A stretch of 64,000 bases of DNA from DATMXT01 sp035560415 (GTDB lineage Bacteria; Bacillota; Clostridia; Oscillospirales; Feifaniaceae): positions 21,712 to 85,711 of the forward strand of contig DATMZG010000089.1 in the NCBI GenBank assembly GCA_035560415.1. The letters run 5' to 3'. The stretch's first letter is position 1, and each line of letters starts with the position of its first letter. The notes under the pieces were generated by a model. The model had not been told where the DNA came from, ran no database searches, and worked only from the letters and a program-made list of their open reading frames with translations. Of this stretch, positions 37,329-45,180 are shown piece by piece. A program made the translations under genes and the position numbers.

Positions 37329-39475
37329 GCCTGTGCCTTTGTCGAGCCGTTCCCTGCGGCCGAAGCGCCTGACCCTTCCTCCGTGGCGGCCCCCCGCTGC
37401 TCCGGCTTCTCGCCGTTGGGGCAGTCCTCATTGGAACAGATCAAAGACTTTTTGCCGTACCGCACTTTTTGCAGCATGACGCTGCCGCAGAGTGGGCAGT
37501 TCTCCTTGGAGGGTTCGTACCAGCTTATGAATGAACAGGCAGGCGCGTGTTCGCAGACGTAGTATTTGTTTTTGTTCTTGCTCAGCCGCTTGACGATGCG
37601 CCCGCCGCACTTGGGGCATTTGGCGCCGGTGTCCTCAATGAGCGGCTTGGTGTTCTTGCACTCCGGGTAGCCGGGACAGGCCAAAAACTTGCCGAACCGC
37701 CCGTTTTTAATGACCATTTTGCGCCCGCACAGCTCGCAGACCTCGTCGCTCTCCTCGTCCGGAACCCGGAACAGTTGGCCGCCGAGCTCTTTTTCGGCCT
37801 TTTTGAGCTCACTGTCAAAGCCCGCGTAAAACTCCCCGACCGTCTTTTTCCACTCGACCTCACCGGCCTCGACCTTGTCGAGGTTGTCCTCCATGTTGGC
37901 TGTGAACTCGACGTCGACGATGTCGTTGAAGTGGTCTTTCATGAGCCCCGTCGTCACAATGCCAAGCGGAGTCGGCTTAAAGGACTTGCCCTCCTTGATG
38001 ACGTACTCTCTCGACTGGATGGTCGAAATGGTCGGCGCGTAAGTGGAGGGGCGGCCGATGCCGTTTTCCTCCAGCGCCTTGATGACGCTGGCCTCGGTGT
38101 AGCGGGGGGGTGGCTGGGTGAAGTGCTGCTCGGGGTCGAGCTCCTCAAGGGTCAGAATTTCGCCTTTTTCGAGTTCCGGCAGTTTGCCGGCGCTCTCCTC
38201 CGTCTCCTCGCTCGTCTCCTCGTAGACGGCCGTAAAGCCTGGGAACTGCACCGTGTGGCCGCTGGCTTTAAAGAGGCAGTCCCCGGCCGTGACGTCGACG
38301 CTGACGACGTTTAAGACCTGCGACTCCATCTGGCAGGCCAGAAAGCGGTCCCAGATGAGCTTATAGAGCCGATAGGAGTCGCGCGGAATGGCCCCCTTGA
38401 CCTTTTCGGGCGGCAGCATCATCGTGATGGGCCGGATGGTCTCGTGGGCGTCCTGCGCGCCGCCGCGCGACTTGTAGCGGCGGGGCGTCTGCGGCCGGTA
38501 GTCCTCGCCGTAAGTCAGCCCGATATAGGTGCGCACCTCGTCCAAAGCCTCTTCCGAAATGCGAAGCGAGTCGGTGCGCATGTATGTGATGAGGGCGGTC
38601 AGGCCCACGCCCTCGACTTCAATGCCCTCGTAGAGCTCCTGGGCGATGGACATGGTCTTCTTCGAAGTGAACCCGAGCCGGCGGGCGGCCTCCTGCTGCA
38701 TGGTCGGCGTCGTGAAGGGCGGCGCCGGACTGCGCTTTTTCTGGCTCTTTTTGACGCTTTCAACCCGATAGACGGCATTTTTCACAGCGTCCGCAATTCC
38801 GGACGCGGCGCTGCCGTCCGGCAGCTCGAGTTTGCCTTTGGCCGTGCCGTGAAAGCGCGCCTTAAAGGAGGCGCCGCTCGACTTTGCCAAAAGCGCGTCA
38901 ATGGTCCAGTATTCCTCCGAGACAAAGGCCTCGATCTCCTCTTCGCGGTCGACGATGAGCCGCGTGGCGACGCTCTGCACCCGGCCGGCCGACAGCCCCT
39001 TGCGCACTTTGTTCCACAAAAACGGGCTGATTTTATAGCCCACCAGCCTGTCGAGAATCCGACGGGCCTGCTGGGCGTCCACAAGATTCATGTCGAGCGG
39101 GCGGGGATTTTTAATGGCCTTCTGCACTGCCGTCTTGGTAATTTCGTTGAAGGTGACCCGAATGGGCTCAGACGGGTCCAGCCCCAAAATCTGGGACAGG
39201 TGCCAGGAGATGGCCTCCCCCTCGCGGTCGGGGTCGGTTCCGAGGTAGACTTTTTTTGCGGCCTTCGCCTCTTTTTTGAGTTCGCGAATCAGCTCTCCCT
39301 TTCCGCGAATCGCGATGTAGTTGGGCTCAAAGTTGTTGTCAACCTCGATGCCCAGCTTGCTTTTGGGCAGATCGCGCACATGCCCCATTGAGGCGACGAC
39401 ACGATAGTTGTTCCCCAGGTATTTCCGTATGGTCTTGGCCTTGGCCGGCGACTCCACAATCAGTAAATTTGCCAT
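37325..39475 (-). CDS. topA: DNA topoisomerase I
   Basis: A 716-residue type IA topoisomerase that relaxes negative supercoils. The Toprim part has LIVESPAKAKTI and TDPDREGEAISWHL; the catalytic tyrosine is in ITYMRTDSLRIS. Three four-cysteine zinc fingers follow near the C-terminus (CELCG...CPGYPEC, CPKCGG...CEHAPAC, CPLCG...CSNEDC). ATG 39475 lies behind GGAAAGGAAG; an ATG eight codons up lacks a site. It is one base beyond the dprA stop and overlaps trmFO by four. Confidence 0.98.
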   Translation of the reverse strand: MANLLIVESPAKAKTIRKYLGNNYRVVASMGHVRDLPKSKLGIEVDNNFEPNYIAIRGKGELIRELKKEAKAAKKVYLGTDPDREGEAISWHLSQILGLDPSEPIRVTFNEITKTAVQKAIKNPRPLDMNLVDAQQARRILDRLVGYKISPFLWNKVRKGLSAGRVQSVATRLIVDREEEIEAFVSEEYWTIDALLAKSSGASFKARFHGTAKGKLELPDGSAASGIADAVKNAVYRVESVKKSQKKRSPAPPFTTPTMQQEAARRLGFTSKKTMSIAQELYEGIEVEGVGLTALITYMRTDSLRISEEALDEVRTYIGLTYGEDYRPQTPRRYKSRGGAQDAHETIRPITMMLPPEKVKGAIPRDSYRLYKLIWDRFLACQMESQVLNVVSVDVTAGDCLFKASGHTVQFPGFTAVYEETSEETEESAGKLPELEKGEILTLEELDPEQHFTQPPPRYTEASVIKALEENGIGRPSTYAPTISTIQSREYVIKEGKSFKPTPLGIVTTGLMKDHFNDIVDVEFTANMEDNLDKVEAGEVEWKKTVGEFYAGFDSELKKAEKELGGQLFRVPDEESDEVCELCGRKMVIKNGRFGKFLACPGYPECKNTKPLIEDTGAKCPKCGGRIVKRLSKNKNKYYVCEHAPACSFISWYEPSKENCPLCGSVMLQKVRYGKKSLICSNEDCPNGEKPEQRGAATEEGSGASAAGNGSTKAQA

Positions 39476-39476
39476 C

Positions 39477-40589
39477 CTACTTCCTTTCCGTCCTATCAAA
39501 TCTGCCGTCAGGCAGTTTTTTTATCATTCCCTTATGTATGAGCTGCGTGAGCGTTTCGCTCAGCCGGTGCTCCTCCATCCCCGAGAGCCGCAAAAGCAGC
39601 CGGGGCGACATTCCTCCGCCCGAAACGAGAAGCGCTGACAGCCTCTCCTCATCCCGACTCAGGGCCGCGCTGCTGTCCGCAGCGGGTCTCGCGGGCAGGT
39701 ATAGTTTCTCGGGGTACAAGGCGATATATTCCGCCAAAATGTCGGCGGGCTCCGTGACGGCTCTGGCTGAGAGCGACTTGATGAGCCCGTTTGTCCCCTT
39801 TGACGAGGGGGACGTGACGGGGCCGGGCAGCGCAAAGAGGTCGCGGTCCTGGTCGAGGGTGTGCCTCGCTGTGGCAAGAGCCCCTGAGCGCTCCCCCGCC
39901 TCCGCGATCAGGGTGCCGTAGGAGAGGCCGCTCACAATGCGGTTGCGGATGACAAAGCTGTTTTTCTCCACCCGGCACTCGGGGTAGTATTCGCTGAGTA
40001 TGGCGCCGCCCGTCTTAAGGATTTCCTCATAGAGCCCGCTGTTTGAAAACGGATAGACCCGGTCGTGCCCCGTCGCCATGACGGCGGCCGTCCGCCCACC
40101 CCCCTCAATTGCCCCGCGGTGGGCCGCGGCGTCAATGCCCTCGGCGAGCCCCGACACAATCGTGATTCCGCACCCGGCAAGCGCCTTTGCAAAGTCATAT
40201 GCGCAGCCCTCCCCGTACGGCGTGCACCCGCGGGTGCCGACAACGGCCAGCGTCAGCGGTTTTGTCAGGGCCGCAAGGTCGCCTTTGTAGTAGAGGGTCA
40301 CGGGCGGCTGGGCGATGTGGCTCAGGAGCGGCGGATAGTCCTCCTGCCACGGGTGAGTGACTTCGACGCAGTATTTCCGGCAGTTTTCCTCAATATATTT
40401 TGCGCCCGCCATCGACTTGTCACAGAGGGCGCGAAGCTCGGCGCCCGTGAGCAGTCCGGTCGCGGAGAGCGACTCCCGCCCCGCCTCGTAAATTTCACGC
40501 GGGGAGCCAAAGCAGTCGAGGAGCCGGAAGACGCAGGGCGCGTCGGGCGGCAAGGCAGCCGCCAGCCACAGCGCGTGGATGTCCGCCAT
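39477..40589 (-). CDS. dprA: DNA-processing protein DprA
   Basis: A 370-residue protein that binds incoming single-stranded DNA and loads RecA during transformation. The N-terminal SAM-like part is followed by the Rossmann-like domain: VVGTRGCTPYGEGCAYDFA, SGLAEGIDAAAHRGAI, VMATGHDRVYPFSN, SEYYPE and RNRIVSGLSYG. The C-terminus is a winged helix (ERLSALLVSGGGMSPRLLLRLSG). ATG 40589 has GGAGGAG upstream; the frame is open far upstream but without support. DprA alone does not show that the strain is competent. Confidence 0.95.
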   Translation of the reverse strand: MADIHALWLAAALPPDAPCVFRLLDCFGSPREIYEAGRESLSATGLLTGAELRALCDKSMAGAKYIEENCRKYCVEVTHPWQEDYPPLLSHIAQPPVTLYYKGDLAALTKPLTLAVVGTRGCTPYGEGCAYDFAKALAGCGITIVSGLAEGIDAAAHRGAIEGGGRTAAVMATGHDRVYPFSNSGLYEEILKTGGAILSEYYPECRVEKNSFVIRNRIVSGLSYGTLIAEAGERSGALATARHTLDQDRDLFALPGPVTSPSSKGTNGLIKSLSARAVTEPADILAEYIALYPEKLYLPARPAADSSAALSRDEERLSALLVSGGGMSPRLLLRLSGMEEHRLSETLTQLIHKGMIKKLPDGRFDRTERK

Positions 40590-40638
40590 CGACGTCTCCT
40601 CCCCTCCGGTCTTCATTTCTCTATATCGTCTGTTTTTA

Positions 40639-41337
40639 TCAAATGTTTCTTCCAAACAGCTCCCACAGCAAAATTGCGGCTGCGGCGGGCGCCGACAGCG
40701 ACTCGGTCGCTCCCGCCATCGGGATGACCACCACCCGGTCGCAGAGTGCCAAGAGCGCCTGCGACATGCCGGCCCCCTCGTTTCCGACGGCAATGGCGCC
40801 GCTCGTAAGGCTTTGGCCGCCCAGTTTCACGGTATCGGCCCGCAGGGCGCTTCCCCACAGCGGCAGGCCTGCCGCGGCAAGCGCCGCCTTTGCGGCGTCC
40901 GGCGTATCGAAAGACAAGGTCGGCATCCGAAGGGCCGAGCCCATGCTGCCCCGCAGCACTTTGGGGGCGTAGATATCGACCGCCTCGCCGCAAAACAGCA
41001 CGCCCGTAAGCCCCATGGCCTCGGCGGTGCGCAAAATTGAGCCGACGTTGCCGGGGTTTTGCAGGTTTTCAAGCAGCATATACCGGCCGTCCGGCACAAG
41101 GGTCAGTTCCCTCTCCTGCGGCAGCTCAAAGGCCGCTGTCACCCCCTGCGGCGTCACGGTGTCGCACAGCCGCGCAAAGGCGCGCCCGCCGACCTCCTCG
41201 GCCCGCCACAGGCCGCACAGCTTGTAGCCTGCCGCCAGCGCCTCGTCAATGAGCTTTTGCCCCTCGACCAAAAACCGGCCCTGCCGCCTTCTGCCCTTGG
41301 AGGTCAGAAGCTCGGCGGCCTCTTTTACGCCAATCAC
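40639..41337 (-). CDS. TrmH/SpoU family RNA 2'-O-methyltransferase
   Basis: A 232-residue SPOUT methyltransferase with an N-terminal substrate-binding domain. Motif 1 is NLQNPGNVGSILRTAEAMG, motif 2 AIAVGNEGAGMS, motif 3 ATESLSAPAAAAILLWE. In motif 3 most members have Asn where this one has Ser (ESLS rather than ESLN). It would methylate the ribose of rRNA or tRNA; target unknown. GTG 41337 overlaps the ktrA stop by four bases (GTGA). Confidence 0.9.
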   Translation of the reverse strand: MIGVKEAAELLTSKGRRRQGRFLVEGQKLIDEALAAGYKLCGLWRAEEVGGRAFARLCDTVTPQGVTAAFELPQERELTLVPDGRYMLLENLQNPGNVGSILRTAEAMGLTGVLFCGEAVDIYAPKVLRGSMGSALRMPTLSFDTPDAAKAALAAAGLPLWGSALRADTVKLGGQSLTSGAIAVGNEGAGMSQALLALCDRVVVIPMAGATESLSAPAAAAILLWELFGRNI

Positions 41338-41987
41338 AGCTTGCTGACCCGTGAGATGGCCTCGCTCTCGCCGATGACGATGAGCACATCGCCGCGCAGG
41401 AGCTTTTCATCGGGGTTGGGCGCGATATTGAGGTCGCCGTCCGCAGTCCGGCGCAGTCCGATGACGTTGACGTTGTATTTGGAGCGCACGCCGATCTCCC
41501 GCAGAGTGCGCCCCTCCCACTTGTCGGGCAGCATAATCTCCACGATGGAGTACCGGTCGGACAGCTCGATATACTCGAGAATGCTGTTCATGGAGAGGCT
41601 CTGGGCGAGCCGCGCCCCCATGTCCCGCTCGGGGAAGACCACTTTGTCGGCGCCGACTTTTTGAAGCACTCTGGCGTGCAGGTCGGACGAGGCCTTTGCG
41701 ACCACTTCCTTGACCCCCATCTCCTTGAGCATGAGGGTGACGAGAATGGACGACTGCATGTCGGTCGACATGGCGACGATGACGCAGTCGAAGTTGCGAA
41801 TCCCGAGCGACTGGAGCACATGCTCCTCTTTGGCGTCCCCCGTGACGGCATGGGTGATGTCGTCGCAGACGCGGGCAACCGCCTCCGGCTTCTCGTCAAT
41901 GCCCAGCACTTCAAAGCCGAGGTCCGAGAGCGTCTTCGCGAGGTTGCTGCCAAACCGCCCAAGTCCGATGACTGCAAAAGATTTCAT
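41334..41987 (-). CDS. ktrA: Potassium uptake regulator KtrA (TrkA family)
   Basis: A 217-residue cytosolic RCK protein. The RCK-N Rossmann domain starts FAVIGLGRFGSNLAKTL with the adenine-nucleotide glycine motif and acidic strand end (VLGIDEKPE); the RCK-C domain occupies about 140-217. It forms the gating ring that opens the KtrB channel with ATP bound and may sense c-di-AMP through RCK-C. It lies 12 bases after ktrB, in the same operon. Confidence 0.95.
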   Translation of the reverse strand: MKSFAVIGLGRFGSNLAKTLSDLGFEVLGIDEKPEAVARVCDDITHAVTGDAKEEHVLQSLGIRNFDCVIVAMSTDMQSSILVTLMLKEMGVKEVVAKASSDLHARVLQKVGADKVVFPERDMGARLAQSLSMNSILEYIELSDRYSIVEIMLPDKWEGRTLREIGVRSKYNVNVIGLRRTADGDLNIAPNPDEKLLRGDVLIVIGESEAISRVSKL

Positions 41988-41999
41988 TCCATCCCCTCC

Positions 42000-43379
42000 T
42001 TATCCAATCATGATGCGGGTCTCCGGGTAGTGCACCGCCTCAATGTCGCTGCGCATGCGCGCCGTGAGTGAGATGGTGACCGTGAGAATGCCCACCCGCC
42101 CGAAAAACATGAGCAAAATGATATAGACGCGGCTGGCCTCCGAGAGCATCGGCGTCAGTCCCATTGTGAGGCCGACGGTGCCAAATGCCGAGAAGCACTC
42201 GAAAAGGGCTTCCTGCATGCCGACATGCTGTGAGGCCGTAAGCAGCATGCCGCCGCCCACCGTCAGCCCGAAGGCGATTAAGAAAATGGTGACGGCCCGC
42301 AGCACGGTGCCGATTGTGACCGACCGCTCATAGACCGTGACGCTGTGGCGGCCGCGGGCCACCGACAGGGCCGTCAGCATGAGCACGGCGAAAGTTCCGA
42401 CCTTGATGCCGCCCGCCGTGGAGCCCGAGGCCCCGCCGATGAACATGAGCAGCATGGACAGCATGGCCGAGGCCGGCATGAGCGCCGACTGGTCAATGGT
42501 GTTAAATCCCGCGGTCCTGCATGTGACCGATTGAAACGCGGCCGCCATGAGCCGCATGGAGGGCTCCAGCGGCCCCAGCGTGCCGGGGTTGTCCCACTCG
42601 AAAAAGAGGAAAAAGACCGCTCCGCCGGAAATGAGCAGCGCCGTCATCGTCAGCACAAGCCGGCTGTAAAGCGACAGCTTTTTCAGGTTCAGCGTCCGCC
42701 TGCGGGCAATGTCCTCCCAGACGAAAAATCCAAGTCCCCCGATGACGATGAGCCCCATGACGACGAGGTTGACAACGACATCTTCGGCATAGTGAGTCAG
42801 GTTGGAATACTGCCCGTAGCTCCCCATGATGTCAAATCCGGCGTTGCAAAATGCCGAGACCGCGTGGAAAATTCCCCTGCGAATGCCGCCCAACACCCCG
42901 AAGTCCTTGGCAAACCGAATGCTGAGAATGACGGCGCCGGTCCCCTCGAAAAACAGGGTGCCAAACAGGATGTGCCGGGTCGTGCGCACAATGCCGGCCG
43001 TGTCAAAAAAGCTCATGGCCTCTTTCATCACGAGCCGCTCGGAAAACGAGATGGTTCTGTGCAGCAGCAGCGAGAGAAGCGTCGCAAAGCTCATGAAGCC
43101 GAGTCCCCCCAGCTGAATGAGCAGAAGGATGACCCACTGTCCGAAAGTGCTCCAATAGGTGTAGGTGTCGACCACGACAAGTCCCGTGACGCAGGTCGCG
43201 GAAGTGGCCGTGAAAAGCGCCGTCAAAAAGTCGGTCGCCTCACCCGAGAGCGATGAAACCGGGAGCGTCAGAAGGATGGCCCCCGCCAAAATGATGGCCG
43301 CAAAGCCTATGAGGACATACTGGGTGGGCAGCAGCCGCAGCCAGCGTCTTTTTTTGGCGGCAGTTTGAATATGCAGCAC
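42000..43379 (-). CDS. ktrB: Potassium channel-type transporter KtrB (TrkH family)
   Basis: A 459-residue membrane protein with four M1-P-M2 repeats. P-loops with selectivity glycines are visible as TSATCVTGLVV, SAFCNAGFD, SVTCRTAGFNT and SAFGTVGLTMG. The first visible start is GTG 43379; its -10 box ends only about 15 bases upstream, so the messenger has almost no leader and no well-spaced ribosome site. Together with KtrA it takes up K+ with Na+. It heads the operon ktrB-ktrA-spoU-dprA-topA. Confidence 0.94.
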   Translation of the reverse strand: MLHIQTAAKKRRWLRLLPTQYVLIGFAAIILAGAILLTLPVSSLSGEATDFLTALFTATSATCVTGLVVVDTYTYWSTFGQWVILLLIQLGGLGFMSFATLLSLLLHRTISFSERLVMKEAMSFFDTAGIVRTTRHILFGTLFFEGTGAVILSIRFAKDFGVLGGIRRGIFHAVSAFCNAGFDIMGSYGQYSNLTHYAEDVVVNLVVMGLIVIGGLGFFVWEDIARRRTLNLKKLSLYSRLVLTMTALLISGGAVFFLFFEWDNPGTLGPLEPSMRLMAAAFQSVTCRTAGFNTIDQSALMPASAMLSMLLMFIGGASGSTAGGIKVGTFAVLMLTALSVARGRHSVTVYERSVTIGTVLRAVTIFLIAFGLTVGGGMLLTASQHVGMQEALFECFSAFGTVGLTMGLTPMLSEASRVYIILLMFFGRVGILTVTISLTARMRSDIEAVHYPETRIMIG

Positions 43380-43393
43380 CTCTTGTCATGTGT

Positions 43394-43421
43394 ATTATAT
43401 CGGACAAGACGAAAAATACAA
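43394..43421 (-). promoter_or_regulatory. SigA promoter of the ktrBA operon
   Basis: On the minus strand TTGTAT (43416-43421), 16 bases, TATAAT (43394-43399). The predicted RNA start is only about eight bases before the ktrB GTG. Confidence 0.75.
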
Positions 43422-43462
43422 GTGGGAATTGTGAATGTCCCGATTTTTCAAGGGGTGCTTAT

Positions 43463-43727
43463 GGTGGCGGCAGCCCTTCACGCACCGCGCCTGCCCGCGG
43501 CCCTGTTCGGGGCTTTTCGCCTTGCCCGCCTTGCTTGCCAAGCATTGCGGTGTCCTCTGTAACGAATATTGCTCCCAGGCAGGTGCAAGGCAGTTTTGGC
43601 GGGGCGGATTTTCGTTCAGGCAAGTATTGCCGTACAGCGAATACTTGCTGTATTCGCAAGCGGTTTGCATAAAGCCCAAGCGGAAACACGCCCGCCAAAA
43701 CCGGTGCGGGGAGGGCTGCCGCCGCCT
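43463..43727. repeat. MITE-like palindromic element or structured RNA, 265 bp
   Basis: A gene-free stretch between ktrB and rplT built as nested inverted repeats. Outer arms GGCGGCAGCCCT (43466-43477) and AGGGCTGCCGCC (43712-43723) match perfectly over 12 bases, with similarity extending inward to CGCACCG. Inner arms GTTTTGGCGGG (43593) and CCCGCCAAAAC (43691-43701) match over 11 bases. In the centre, CAAGTATT/AATACTTG and GCGAATAC/GTATTCGC are mutually exclusive hairpins. No coding frame is convincing. It may be a non-autonomous transposable element or a folded RNA. Confidence 0.6.
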
Positions 43728-43738
43728 TAAGTGCAGGC

Positions 43739-43764
43739 AAAAGCAGGCGCGCGCGCCTGCTTTT
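43739..43764 (-). terminator. Terminator of the infC-rpmI-rplT operon
   Basis: Perfect palindrome AAAAGCAGGCGC / GCGCCTGCTTTT with two bases between, six bases after the rplT stop, with TTTT closing it on the minus strand. Confidence 0.88.
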
Positions 43765-43769
43765 GTAAG

Positions 43770-44123
43770 TTACAGCTGCTCTTTCGCCTTTTCGACGAGG
43801 GCGGTGAAGGCTGCGCTGTCTGCGATTGCAATCTCGGAGAGCATTTTGCGGTTGAGGTCGATTCCGGCCTTCTTGAGACCGTACATGAACCGGGAGTAGT
43901 TGATGCCGTTCATATTGCAGGCCGCTGAAATACGGGTGATCCAGATTCTGCGGAAGTCGCGCTTTTTGAGCTTTCTGCCGACATACGCATAGGTCAGCGA
44001 TTTCATGACCGCCTGATTGGCAATTCTATAATTCTTGCTCTTGCGGCCCCAGTAGCCTTTCGCGAGCTTTAATACCTTTTTTCTTCTTTTCCGGGTAGAC
44101 ATAGCGCCCTTTACACGAGCCAT
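43770..44123 (-). CDS. rplT: 50S ribosomal protein L20
   Basis: A 117-residue basic protein needed for early 50S assembly, of normal length: MARVKGAMSTRKRRKKVLKL at the N-terminus and SRFMYGLKKAGIDLNRKMLSEIA in the C-terminal domain. In Firmicutes L20 also represses its operon by binding the infC leader RNA. It is the last gene of infC-rpmI-rplT, 87 bases after rpmI. Confidence 0.98.
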   Translation of the reverse strand: MARVKGAMSTRKRRKKVLKLAKGYWGRKSKNYRIANQAVMKSLTYAYVGRKLKKRDFRRIWITRISAACNMNGINYSRFMYGLKKAGIDLNRKMLSEIAIADSAAFTALVEKAKEQL

Positions 44124-44210
44124 AGTTTTCCGCCATTTCTCCGCGCCTCAAATTTTATTTGTTGCCCGTAAGTGCCCGGACAGCGCGGTGTCCGGCAGGC
44201 GTGTGACTTC

Positions 44211-44408
44211 TTATTTATAGGGGATCATTTTGCGGATGACCTTGACGTTGGTGTCGTCGGCGTAAATGGGCATCCGGAGCGTCCTCTTGAGCTTGCGGGT
44301 CTTATGGTTCAGAATGTGGCGCCTTTTGGTCGCGTTGCGCTTGATTTTGCCGAGTTTGGTGATTTTGAACCTCTTCTTCGCACCGGAGTGCGTTTTGATC
44401 TTAGGCAT
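44211..44408 (-). CDS. rpmI: 50S ribosomal protein L35
   Basis: A 65-residue, highly basic ribosomal protein beginning MPKIKTHSGAKKRFKITKLGK and containing RRHILNHKTRKLKR. Located 19 bases after infC in the conserved infC-rpmI-rplT order. Secure. Confidence 0.98.
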   Translation of the reverse strand: MPKIKTHSGAKKRFKITKLGKIKRNATKRRHILNHKTRKLKRTLRMPIYADDTNVKVIRKMIPYK

Positions 44409-44427
44409 TGCACTTATCTCCTTTTCT

Positions 44428-44946
44428 TTATTTGCTCTGAATCGGCGAGATAAACATCGACATGCTGCGCCCTTCGAGCTTGGGCGCCTTTTCGACGTTC
44501 CCGCTCAGTTTGCAGGATTCCGCAAACCGGAGCAATACCTTCTCCCCCAGCGACGTGTGGGCCATCTCACGTCCTCTGAAGCGCACAGACACCTTTACCT
44601 TGTTGCCCTCGGCCAAAAAACGAAGGGCGTGGGTGAGTTTGGTTTCGAAGTCATGTGTATCGATGTTGACGGAGAGGCGAATCTCTTTGATTTCAACGAC
44701 CTTCTGATTTTTGCGCGCCTCTTTTTCTTTTTTTGCCTGCTCGAACCGAAACTTGCCGTAGTCCATGATTTTGCAGACGGGCGGTACGGCCTGCGGCGCA
44801 ATTTTGACTAAGTCAAGATTGCTTGCGGCCGCGCGGGCCTGTGCGTCCCGCCCCGACATGATTCCGAGCTGGCTGCCGTCCTCACCGACGACACGAACCT
44901 CCTTATCGGTGATCTGTTCGTTGATGAGAAAGTCTTTTCCGGCGAT
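44428..44946 (-). CDS. infC: Translation initiation factor IF-3, with AUC start
   Basis: A 172-residue IF-3 that blocks premature 50S joining and proofreads the start codon. The N domain has FLINEQITDKEVRVVGEDG, the C domain VKVSVRFRGREMAHTSLGE. The ribosome site GGAGGTG lies six bases before ATC 44946, the only well-placed codon; a TTG at 44961 lies in front of that site and cannot use it. Rare AUU/AUC/AUA starts in infC are known from other bacteria and let IF-3 repress its own synthesis. The leader RNA upstream has an attenuator, adding L20 control. Confidence 0.95.
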   Translation of the reverse strand: MAGKDFLINEQITDKEVRVVGEDGSQLGIMSGRDAQARAAASNLDLVKIAPQAVPPVCKIMDYGKFRFEQAKKEKEARKNQKVVEIKEIRLSVNIDTHDFETKLTHALRFLAEGNKVKVSVRFRGREMAHTSLGEKVLLRFAESCKLSGNVEKAPKLEGRSMSMFISPIQSK

Positions 44947-45110
44947 TGCAAACACCTCCAAAATTCAAAAATACACAAAAATAACGGGCGGAGAAAACCG
45001 CCCGTAAACATACAGCATCAAGACGCAAATATTCGCGTCTTTTCCGTATTGACCGGGCGGCGTGGCCGCCTCGGTGAGAAAGGGTGGTCTCCATTTCTGC
45101 TTCATTGTGC
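44947..45110 (-). ncRNA. infC leader RNA (L20-leader type) with attenuator
   Basis: About 165 nt of leader between the promoter and the infC start. Near its 5' end it has the segment GAGACCACCCTTTCTCACC, then a hairpin AAGACGCGAATATTTGCGTCTT (45021-45042), and an intrinsic terminator just before infC. This arrangement is that of the Firmicutes L20 leader, in which L20 binding favours termination. The family call rests on position and layout; the pseudoknot was not modelled. Confidence 0.7.
44974..45005 (-). terminator. Attenuator terminator before infC
   Basis: Hairpin ACGGGCGG / CCGCCCGT (44984-44991 and 44998-45005), followed on the minus strand by TATTTTTGTG. It lies inside the infC leader, 28 bases before the ATC start. 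Confidence 0.85.
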
Positions 45111-45116
45111 TAAAGT

Positions 45117-45145
45117 AGTATACAATATTTTTATTGCGATGTCAA
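45117..45145 (-). promoter_or_regulatory. SigA promoter of infC-rpmI-rplT
   Basis: On the minus strand TTGACA (45140-45145), 17 bases, TATACT (45117-45122), one base short of consensus overall. It lies in the gap behind obgE. Confidence 0.9.
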
Positions 45146-45180
45146 CGGGTATTTCGTCGAGTTGTCAATATTTGCGCACA

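Noticed and set aside
44980..45105. About 46-codon ORF in the infC leader
   Set aside because: It has no ribosome site and overlaps the structured leader and attenuator.
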